Both the position numbers and the translations under genes were made by a program. 64,000 nucleotides of DNA. It comes from Sanderia malayensis (taxonomy: Eukaryota; Cnidaria; Scyphozoa; Semaeostomeae; Pelagiidae). The notes beneath the pieces were generated by a model that was not told where the DNA came from, searched no databases, and saw only the letters and a program-made list of their open reading frames with translations. The first letter of the stretch is position 1, and every line of letters starts with the position of its first letter. Location: the NCBI GenBank assembly GCA_013076295.1, contig RQOL01000636.1:186001-250000 (forward strand), given 5' to 3'. Shown here piece by piece: positions 54,910 to 64,000 of this stretch.

Positions 54910-56519
54910 GTAGACATTGTCACTGAAACAGGTGTCTAGTATTAACTAAACTGGCTCATATTAAAGTAATGTGCAACAAAACCAATTGATATATTTTAAC
55001 ATACCTTGTGCACCATGAATAATTTCTCTGCTTAAATTTCTAACAAAGTCGGAACGCCCTTCATGGCAAGAACAGTAATACACCCATTGCAGATTGTTGT
55101 TACACTTAATGGGAACCCTTGACACAATACAGTACCTCTGAAGCTAAAAATATTTCGAAAATATAAAAAATTAAATTCTATTAAATATCCAAAAGATAAT
55201 AAACAATAGCATGACAACAAAGGCTGAAAAATATTACCTTCAACATCTGCCTTTCAGTATCAAAATCTTGAATGAGGTAATCAGTATTTCCACGTATCTG
55301 CATCACTGATTTTGCTTTCAAAACTTGAAAAAGATATGACTGCTCAACAACAGACATGCCCTATAATATGAAAAATATGTAGAGTATTGTCACGATGGTT
55401 CAAGTAAAGGGAGCCCCCATACTAGAAAGTTTATTTCTGCATGCGGAAGATAGTTTTTCTCATCAAACTTGACACACTACCACCATAGCAGCACCTCTAC
55501 TAAGGTGGTAGTGTTTGATGGTTGTAGTGTTTGACAAGTACAATTTTCAATTTTGCGCACTTGATTGGCAGTTTTGCACCTGGCAGTTTGTTCGTATGTG
55601 TAAAATCTTCTACATGCAGTACATACTTTCTAGTCTGGGGAAGCCCCATTTCTAAGTTAAGAATTCTTTGCCACAAACTTGGGTGTACCTGGTGTCTTTG
55701 TTTTAGTACTCGTCATTCTAAGCTACTCTGCCATTTTTTGCAATATTGCAATTTCCACACATTCCATGCAAGAACAAGTTGGCAATACAACAAGCATACA
55801 TTGCAATAGCATATATGCAAACCACAAACATGTAATACCTGTCCACATTGATTTGGTGTCACTGTCACTCCTTCTTGACCAATTTGCATTTCGCTTCCAA
55901 TGGCCGTAGATCTATTATCTAAAACAAAATAAAAATTCTAAATAATCCCACTTAACATACAGGGTAGGATATCCTTTCATATTCATTAAACAGTGAACGC
56001 AGCCCATATACCTTACCTGGTACATGCAAATCTGCATTCTCTAGCACATCAACTGAGTTTTGCTGTGGCACATATAACCCAATACCATCGTCCTCATCAC
56101 CACCACCATCACCAACATCATCATCCTCGGTCAATTCCATATTATTCAGTGGGTTAGGGTTGATTTTTTTCCTTTTCGGACGGCCTTTTGGTCTCTTTCG
56201 CCCTGACAATTTAGGCCTCCTTGGGAAAATTGTATAAGCAGGCAGGCCTTCATTTGGACCAAAAACATTATCTGGTCTGTTAAAAGAGGACGAACACAAT
56301 TGAAAATGTTGGCGGATGCTTTCTCTCCCTAACCCAAGCTCGGGCCTTCCAACTATTTCTCTGTTCGTTGTATTTTCTTCTGCCATCACAACATCACAGT
56401 GGGTCAGGCAATTCATGCAATGCCGCCGCCATATACAAATGGCCTCATCTGGGGACATGAGTGAACACGTGATAAAGTGTGTTGGTTGAAGAAGTACCAA
56501 ATTCAGGAACATTTTATGC

Positions 56520-59500
56520 CTCCACTTTTGTTGAACATCGCTGTTCCACGCAGATTGAAGGCCAAAACAACAGAAACCCACCCCACTTTTGTTGAATATT
56601 GCTTTCCCACTCGGATCGAAGGCCAAAACAACAGAAACCCACCCCACTTTTGTTGAAGATTGCTTTCCCACTCAGATCGAAGGCCAAAACAACAGAAACC
56701 CACCTCACTTTGTTGAAGATTGCTTCCCAATCAGATCGAAGGCCAAAACAACAGAAACCCACCCACTTTTGTTGAAGATTGCTTTCCCACTCAGATCGAA
56801 GCCAAAACAGAAAACCAATTTTGTGAGATTCCCACTCAGATCGAAGAAAAAAAAAAAAAAAAACCCACATTGTTAAGATTGCTTTCCACCAGATGAAGGC
56901 AAACAACGAAACCCACCCCACTTTTGTTGAAGATTGTTTCCCATCAGATGAAGGCCAAAACAGAACCCACCCACTTTTGTTGAAGATTGCTTTCCCACTC
57001 AGATCGAAGGCCAAAACAGAAAAACCACCCCACTTTTGTTGAAGATTGCTTTCCCACTCAGATCGAAGGCCAAAACAACAGAAACCCACCCACTTTTGTT
57101 GAAGATTGCTTTCCCACGCAGATGAAGGCCAAAACAACGGAAACCCACCCCACTTTTGTTGAAGATTGCTCCCACCAGATGAGGCCAAACAACGAAACCC
57201 CCCACTTTTGTTGAAGATTGCTTTCCCACTCAGATCGAAGGCCAAAACAACAGAAACCCACCCCACTTTTGTTGAAGATTGCTTTCCCACTCAGATCGAA
57301 GGCCAAAACAACAGAAACCCACCCCACTTTTGTTGAAGATTGCTTTCCCACCAGATCGAAGCCCCACCCCCCACTTTTGTTAAGATTGCTTTCCCACTCA
57401 GATCGAAGGCCAAAACAACAGAAACCCACCCCACTTTGTTGAAGATCGCTTTCACTCAGATCGAAGGCCAAAACAACAGAAACCCACCCCACTTTTGTTG
57501 AAGATCGCTTTCACTCAGATCGAAGGCCAAAACAACAGAAACCCACCCCACTTTTGTTGAAGATCGCTTCCCACTCAGATCGAAGGCCAAAACAACAGAA
57601 ACCCACCCCACTTTTGTTGAAGATCGCTTTCACTCAGATCGAAGGCCAAAACAACGAAACCCACCCCACTTTTGTTGAAGATCGCTTCCCACTCAGATCG
57701 AAGGCCAAAACAACAGAAACCCACCCCACTTTGTTGAAGATCGCTTTCCCACTCAGATCGAAGGCCAAAACAACAGAAACCCACCCCACTTTGTTGAAGA
57801 TCGCTGTTTCACTCAGATCGAAGGCCAAAACAACAGAAACCCACCCACTTTTGTTGAAGATGCTTTCCCACTCAGATCGAAGGCCAAAACAACAGAAACC
57901 CACCCCACTTTTGTTGAAGATTGCTTTCCCACTCAGATGAAGGCCAAAACAACGAAACCCACCCCACTTTTGTTGAAGATTGCTTTCCCACTCAGATCGA
58001 AGGCCAAAACAACAGAAACCCACCCACTTTGTTGAAGATTGCTTTCCCACGCAGATTGAAGGCCAAAACAACGGAAACCCACCCCACTTTTGTTGAAGAT
58101 TGCTTTCCCACTCAGATCGAAGGCCAAAACAACAGAAACCCACCCCACTTTTGTTGAAGATTGCTTTCCCACTCAGATGAAGGCCAAAACAACGAAACCC
58201 ACCCCACTTTGTTGAAGATTGCTTTCCCACTCAGATCGAAGGCCAAAACAACAGAAACCCACCCCACTTTTGTTGAAGATTGCTTTCCACTCAGATCGAA
58301 GGCCAAAACAACAGAAACCCACCCCACTTTGTTGAAGATTGCTTTCCCACTCAGATCGAAGGCCAAAAACAACAGAAACCCACCCCACTTTTGTTGAAGA
58401 TTTTCCCACCAGATCGAAGGCCAAAACACAAAACCACCCCACTTTGTGAAGATTGCTTCCCACTCAGATCGAAGGCCAAAACAACAGAAACCCACCCCAC
58501 TTTTGTTGAAGATTGCTTTCCCACGCAGATTGAAGGCCAAAACAACGGAAACCCACCCCACTTTTGTTGAAGATTGCTTTTCCCACTCAGATCGAAGGCC
58601 AAAACAACAGAAACCCACCCCACTTTTGTTGAAGATTGCTTTCCCACTCAGATCGAAGGCCAAAACAACAGAAACCCACCCCACTTTTGTTGAAGATTGC
58701 TTTCCCACTCAGATCGAAGGCCAAAACAACAGAAACCCACCCCACTTTTGTTGAAGATTGCTTTCCCACTCAGATCGAAGGCCAAAACAACAGAAACCCA
58801 CCCCACTTTTGTTGAAGATTGCTTTCCCACTCAGATCGAAGGCCAAAACAACAGAAACCCACCCCACTTTTGTTGAAGATTGCTTTCCCACTCAGATCGA
58901 AGGCCAAAACAACAGGAAAAACCCACCCCCACTTTTGTTGAAGATTGCTTTCCCACTCAGATCGAAGGCCAAAACAACAGAAACCCACCCCACTTTTGTT
59001 GAAGATTGCTTTTCCCACTCAGATCGAAGGCCAAACAACAGAAACCCACCCCACTTTTGTTGAAGATTGCTTTCCCACTCAGATCGAAGGCCAAAACAAC
59101 AGAAACCCACCCCACTTTTGTTGAAGATTGCTTTCCCACTCAGATCGAAGGCCAAAACAACAGAAACCCACCCCACTTTTGTTGAAGATTGCTTTCCCAC
59201 TCAGATCGAAGGCCAAAACAACAGAAACCCACCCACTTTTGTTGAAGATTGCTTTCCCACTCAGATGAAGGCCAAAACAACAGAAACCCACCCACTTTTG
59301 TTGAAGATTGCTTTCCCACTCAGATCGAAGGCCAAAACAACAGAAACCCACCCCACTTTTGTTGAAGATTGCTTTCCACGCAGATTGAAGGCCAAAACAA
59401 CGGAAACCCACCCCACTTTTGTTGAAGATTGCTTTCCCACTCAGATCGAAGGCCAAAACAACAGAAACCCACCCCACTTTTGTTGAAGATTGCTTTCCCA

Positions 59501-62430
59501 CTCAGATGAAGCCAAAACAACAGAACCCACCCCACTTTTGTTGAAGATTGCTATCCCACTCAGGTCGAAGGCCAAAACAACAGAAACCCACCCCACTTTT
59601 GTTGAAGATCGCTTTCCCACTAAGATAGAAGGCCAAAACAACAGAAACCCACCCCACTTTTGTTGAAGATTGCTTTCCCACTCAGATCGAAGGCCAAACA
59701 ACAGAAACCCACCCCACTTTTGTTGAAGATTGCTTTCCCACTCAGATGAAGGCCAAAACAACAGAAACCCACCCACTTTTGTTGAAGATTGCTTTCCCAC
59801 TCAGATCGAAGGCCAAAAAACAGAAACCCACCCCACTTTTGTTGAAGATTGCTATCCCACTCAGGTCGAAGGCCAAAACAACAGAAACCCACCCCACTTT
59901 TGTTGAAGATCGCTTTCCCACTAAGATAGAAGGCCAAAACAACAGAAACCCACCCCACTTTTGTTGAAGATCGCTTTCACTCAGATCGAAGGCCAAAACA
60001 ACAGAAACCCACCCCACTTTTGTTGAAGATCGCTTCCCACTCAGATCGAAGGCCAAAACAACAGAAACCCACCCCACTTTTGTTGAAGATCGCTTTCCAC
60101 TCAGATCGAAGGCCAAAACAACAGAAACCCACCCACTTTTGTTGAAGATCGCTTTTCACTCAGATCGAAGGCCAAAACAACAGAAACCCACCCCACTTTG
60201 TTGAAGATCGCTTTCACTCAGATCGAAGGCCAAAACAACAGAAACCCACCCCACTTTGTTGAAGATCGCTTTCACTCAGATCGAAGGCCAAAACAACAGA
60301 AACCCACCCCACTTTGTTGAAGATCGCTGTTTCACTCAGATCGAAGGCCAAAACAACAGAAACCCACCCCACTTTGTTGAAGATCGCTTCACTTCCCACT
60401 TCTTAGATTGAGATGGCCAAAACCAACAAGACCCCCCCCCCCCACTTTTGTTGAAATTGCTTTCCCACTCAGATCGAAGGCCAAAACAACAGAAAAACCC
60501 ACCCCACTTTTGGTTGAAGATTGCTTTCCCCACTCAGATCGAAGGCCAAAACAACAGAAACCCACCCCACTTTTGTTGAAGATTGCTTTCCCACTCAGAT
60601 CGAAGGCCAAAACAAAAACAGAAAAACCCAACCCACACTTTTGGTTGAAGATTGCTTTCCCACTCAGATCGAAGGCCAAAACAACAGAAACCCACCCCAC
60701 TTTTGTTGAAGATTGCTTTTCCACGCAGATTGAAGGCCAAAAACACGGAAACCCACCCCACTTTTGTTGAAGATTGCTTTCCCACTCAGATCGAAGGCCA
60801 AAACAACAGAAACCCACCCCACTTTTGTTGAAGATTGCTTTCCCACGCAGATTGAAGGCCAAAACAACGGAAACCCACCCCACTTTTGTTGAAGATTGCT
60901 TTCCCACTCAGATCGAAGGCCAAAACAACAGAAACCCACCCCACTTTTGTTGAAGATTGCTTTCCCACTCAGATCGAAGGCCAAAACAACAGAAAACCCA
61001 CCCCACTTTTGTGAAGATTGCTTTCCCACTCAGATCGAAGGCCAAAACAACAGAAAACCCATCCCACTTTTGTTGAGATTGCTTTCCCACTCAGATCGAA
61101 GGCCAAAACAACAGAAACCCACCCCACTTTTGTTGAAGATTGCTTTCCCACTCAGATCGAAGGCCAAAACAACAGAAACCCACCCCACTTTTGTTGAAGA
61201 TTGCTTTCCCACTCAGATCGAAGGCCAAAACAACAGAAACCCACCCCACTTTTGTTGAAGATTGCTTTCCCACGCAGATTGAAGGCCAAAACAACGGAAA
61301 CCCACCCCACTTTTGTTGAAGATTGCTTTCCCACTCAGATCGAAGGCCAAAACAACAGAAACCCACCCCACTTTTGTTGAAGATTGCTTTCCCACTCAGA
61401 TCGAAGGCCAAAACAACAGAAACCCACCCCACTTTTGTTGAAGATTGCTTTTCCACTCAGATCAAGGCCAAAACAACAGAAACCCACCCACTTTTGTTGA
61501 AGATTGCTTTCCACCAGATAAGGCCAAAACAACGAAACCACCCACTTTTGTTGAAGATTGCTTTCCCACTCAGATCGAAGGCCAAAACAACAGAAACCCA
61601 CCCCACTTTTGTTGAAGATTGCTTTCCCACGCAGATTGAAGGCCAAAACAACGGAAACCCACCCCACTTTTGTTGAAGATTGCTTTCCCACTCAGATCGA
61701 AGGCCAAAACAACAGAAACCCACCCCACTTTTGTTGAAGATTGCTTTCCCACGCAGATTGAAGGCCAAAACAACGGAAACCCACCCCACTTTTGTTGAAG
61801 ATTGCTTTCCCACTCAGATCGAAGGCCAAAACAACAGAAACCCACCCCACTTTTGTTGAAGATTGCTTTCCCACGCAGATTGAAGGCCAAAACAACGGAA
61901 ACCCACCCCACTTTGTTGAAGATTGTTTCCCACTCAGATCGAAGGCCAAAACAACAGAAACCCACCCCACTTTTGTTGAAGATTGCTTTCCCACTCAGAT
62001 CGAAGGCCAAAACAACAGAAACCCACCGCACTTTTGTTGAAGATTGCTTTTCCACTCAGATCAAAGGCCAAAACAACAGAAACCCATCCCACTTTTGTTG
62101 AAGATTGCTTTCCCACTCAGATCGAAGGCCAAAACAACAGAAACCCACCTCACTTTTGTTGAAGATTGCTTTCCCACGCAGATTGAAGGCCAAAACAACG
62201 GAAACCCACCCCACTTTTGTTGAAGATTGCTTTCCCACTCAGATCGAAGGCCAAAACAACAGAAACCCACCCCACTTTTGTTGAAGATTGCATTCCCACG
62301 CAGATGAAGCCAAAACAACGACCCATCCCACTTTGTTGAGATTGCTTTCCCACTCAGATCGAAGGCCAAAACAACAGAAACCCACCCCACTTTTGTTGAA
62401 GATTGCTTTCCCACTCAGATCGAAGGCCAA
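56520..62430. repeat. 61-bp tandem repeat array, about 97 units
   Basis: The main unit reads CCCACTCAGATCGAAGGCCA, AAACAACAGAAACCCACCCC, ACTTTTGTTGAAGATTGCTT, T (61 bp). Variants: type B with CGCAGATTGAAGG and ACGG, scattered and repeated in 61260-62200; type C with GAAGATCGCTTTCAC, clustered at 57435-57830 and 59600-60390. Units near 56800-57200, 58400-58450 and 61500-61540 carry many single-base losses, which may be consensus errors. Because 61 leaves remainder 1 on division by 3, long translated frames occur in all phases; they are by-products of the repeat, not evidence of genes. Confidence 0.95.
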
Positions 62431-62433
62431 CAC

Positions 62434-62473
62434 ACTAGGGAGGTGGCGTGCGAAGCGCGCCAGCCTCCCTAGT
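62434..62473. repeat. 40-bp GC-rich hairpin at the end of the array
   Basis: ACTAGGGAGGTGGCGTGCG is almost perfectly complementary to CGCGCCAGCCTCCCTAGT. The loop region GAAGCGC resembles the CTTCG loops of the GC-rich repeats at 8.4, 49.7 and 50.8 kb. Confidence 0.7.
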
Positions 62474-62765
62474 TCAATAATAAAAAGCAACTGCAGAATT
62501 ACCATAAGTTGGTGGTTGGTGGTTGGATAGCCAACACATGCCTATTAACAACAAGCAACACAATACATGCGGTGATGAAGTTGTGAATTTACAAAGCAGG
62601 AAGCCTTCCAGAACACAAAGCTTGGTTACCTGCAGTATGTGCCAAGCCAAGAGAAATGTATCATTTTTGGGTGCCAGTGATTCAGAGTTGAATGGAACTC
62701 TTCCAGAGAACTTGTTTGAGCATCTGAGGAAATGCGCCTGATGTCTCCTAATATTTGGGTGTTCA
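62474..62765. other. Stretch between the hairpin and the Kolobok-like fragment
   Basis: Contains a short plus frame with CSMCQAKRNV...LFEHLRKCA, of uncertain value, and no other supported feature. Confidence 0.3.
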
Positions 62766-63430
62766 TCAAAATGCATGCAATCTATCATACGCATATGTAC
62801 CTGCAACAAGAGAATGTGATGCAGCATGACAGCAGACAATGAACAAATGATAAGAAGACAGATAAATGAATACATGAGTTTGCAAACCAATTTTGATGTA
62901 ATCACGTCTCTCAAGCTCACCCTGAGCACATTTTGGATACAATTGATCTGGATGGTCACTATGTTTATCTGCAATGTGGCGCATCAATGAATTCCACTTG
63001 GCCACAATGAGATCACCACACCCTTGCTTTGTCGACAATGCACACCAAAATAGGTGGCTGCGTATGCCTTTACACCAACGCAGGATAATTTCACAGCTCT
63101 TTTCTTTGCCTGCTTTGAACAGTTTTTTCTTGATACCTAACCAAGGATGATTTTGGTGAGTCTCGCAGTTGTTAGATATTATTAATATAATGTGGTTTAC
63201 TTACCCTTGCATATATGCCACAAGTCATGGAAATGGTGCGTATTGGGCTGTGTTTCCCTGGTCCACTTTGCTATGCCTCGATATCGATGACTAATGAATG
63301 ATGCAATTCGTAGACCTGCATTCTTCAAGTATGCGAAGCAAAGCTTGCAACCCTCCACTTCCATAGCATTGCCACTACCTGTCTGGTTTGCCTTGAATAG
63401 AGTGTGCGAATTGTAATGAACAGGCATGAC
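62766..63430 (-). pseudogene. Second Kolobok-like transposase fragment
   Basis: Exon 63430 to about 63203: NAMEVEGCKLCFAYLKNAGL, then HRYRGIAKW, FHDLWHICKG. After an intron: LFKAGKEKSCEIILRWC (about 63125-63070), then GCGDLIVAKWNSLMRHIADK and YPKCAQGELERRDYIKIG. It then reads AGTYAYDRLHAF and stops at 62766. It matches the 41862-42400 part of the plus-strand transposase (HDLWYVCKS, FGDLILAKWKSMIRHISNK). The THAP and GDGR parts are missing; the upstream side is cut by a terminus of another transposon family near 63541. Confidence 0.7.
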
Positions 63431-63540
63431 CTGTATAATTGCAACTAGAGGCTGGATAAACCTTTAGGCAATATGGAATCTTACTTGCAGTAATTCAAAG
63501 TGTACCAATTTCGATATGGAGTTGCAGAACATTGTATATA

Positions 63541-63712
63541 TAGACCGGGCTGTGGTTACAGCAAGTACCACCCGAGCCCGGAGAAATTCTGATGTGGATT
63601 TTTGAATAGCTATTGACCCGGGTGTTCATAAATGTGATGGTAAACGGGGGTCTGCTGGTGCGTCTGGGAGCTGGGGGGACTTTTTATGTCGGCTCCCCCT
63701 GCGGAGGAGCAA
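63541..63712. mobile_element. Isolated terminus of the 4961-7431 transposon family
   Basis: Begins TAGACCGGGCTGTGGTTACA and follows the left inverted repeat for about 170 bp (GATGTGGATTTTTGAATAGC, CGGGGGTCTGCTGGTGCGTC), then diverges. It shows that TAGACCGGGCTGT is the family end. Confidence 0.75.
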
Positions 63713-64000
63713 TTTCAACATTCGTGCTGCTAAACATACCCAGAGCTAATGCTTGACGTTTTGCATTAACCGATTACTGTACATTATAATATATTACACG
63801 CCAATTATGTAATATTAATTTAAATGGAATGTGAACTGGATGTATACGCCTCTTAGAAGCCTGCGTCATACACAGCATGTTATGTATTTATGTACATTTG
63901 TAACTATTTTCCCAAAACAATAGATTTGTTATTTGCAATAGCTTAGTGTTCATTTACGTAATGGAATTTCAATTCCGGTTGGCATTCAAACTAGACCATA
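63713..64000. other. AT-rich end of window
   Basis: No supported feature. AATTCCGG and TTAA words only. Confidence 0.3.

Larger units (their letters stand above)
50923..56519 (-). pseudogene. KDZ-related (HMGXB3-like, CxC) transposase gene, C-terminus missing
   Basis: Minus-strand exons with good splice sites: about 56519-56019 (CIWRRHCMNCLTHCDVVMAE; RKRPKGRPKRKK; Asp/Gly-rich tail); 55919-55842; about 55370-55235; about 55143-55003 (QRYCIVSRVPIKCNNN, YYCSCHEGRSDFV); about 54705-54588 (DCIHMKICFEVF); 53806-53335 (RRGFRCFTCTSTRYSCNHM); about 53225-53072 (CSNEACREVAKYDGCSKGIL); about 52790-52505 (FLCNNCGQYPQRIFCDATSL); about 51960-51240 (HPNLYPGIFTMYCEHG); about 51235-51138 (CYGFQIMDSQESVKVPF); 51046-50923 (VIVYDNCCNLHQYCLNRDPS, FLVDRFHWKNH). 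The Cys clusters and YDNxC...LVDRFHW are KDZ/HMGXB3-like. The gene stops after the FHW motif, where a GC-rich repeat begins, so the rest of the catalytic domain is lost. Confidence 0.65.

Noticed and set aside
55531..55909. Plus-strand frames of 76-92 codons in the HMGXB3-like gene
   Set aside because: They lie across an intron and an antisense exon; no motif.
56520..62430. Dozens of 60-200 codon reading frames on both strands with repeated motifs such as GKAIFNKSGVGFCCFGL
   Set aside because: They arise because a 61-bp unit cycles through all three frames. Unit indels do not respect any frame, so there is no sign of selection for protein.

Overview
The window is eukaryotic and AT-rich. It comes from an invertebrate metazoan, and a demosponge is my best guess; a cnidarian is the main alternative. 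The evidence is many short spliced introns (about 55-90 bp in the THAP transposase and the KDZ-like genes) and multicopy families typical of early-branching animals: Helitron-like, KDZ, Kolobok-like, BEL/Pao, Ty3/gypsy, P2RX7_C, DUF6589 and HECT/zinc-finger genes. The species was not established. Almost nothing here looks like a single-copy host gene; the window is a dense nest of mobile elements.

Layout: 1-2.1 kb, a degenerate HECT-type gene with zinc fingers (minus). 2.2-3.4 kb, foldback repeats. 3.7-10.7 kb, a Helitron-like element (Rep plus PIF1 helicase), split by a 2.47-kb inverted-repeat transposon (4961-7431) and by a GC-rich repeat block between duplicated Helitron segments. 10.8-13.4 kb, nearly featureless. 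13.4-15.0 kb, a short-repeat array and a broken DDE integrase-like gene. 15.2-17.6 kb, dispersed repeats and a second, decayed Helitron. 17.6-20.5 kb, a Ty3/gypsy remnant. 21.7-30.6 kb, a multi-exon KDZ-transposase gene (minus) with a 200-bp hAT MITE in its last exon and a nearly complete Ty3/gypsy element in an intron.

30.9-45.4 kb is a three-level nest: a BEL/Pao retrotransposon (minus) was split by a Kolobok-like element with TTAA target sites (36662-44681), and that was split by a 3.29-kb element with 9-bp target duplications (38429-41719) carrying a RecQ-like helicase lobe and a DUF6589-like gene. The Kolobok-like element also carries a P2RX7_C-type gene on the opposite strand. 45.4-49.6 kb, a hAT transposase fragment and a CR1/L2-type LINE. 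49.6-50.9 kb, GC-rich stem-loop repeats. 50.9-56.5 kb, a second KDZ-related (HMGXB3-like) gene. 56.5-62.4 kb, an almost 6-kb tandem array of a 61-bp unit. 62.4-64 kb, a short perfect hairpin, another Kolobok-like fragment and a third terminus of the 4961-7431 transposon family.

Nearly all coding regions carry stops or frameshifts, so this is mostly a graveyard. The best candidates for something new are the RecQ/DUF6589 element, the inverted-repeat element with 3-bp target duplications inside the Helitron, the two-gene Kolobok-like element and the GC-rich stem-loop repeat family.
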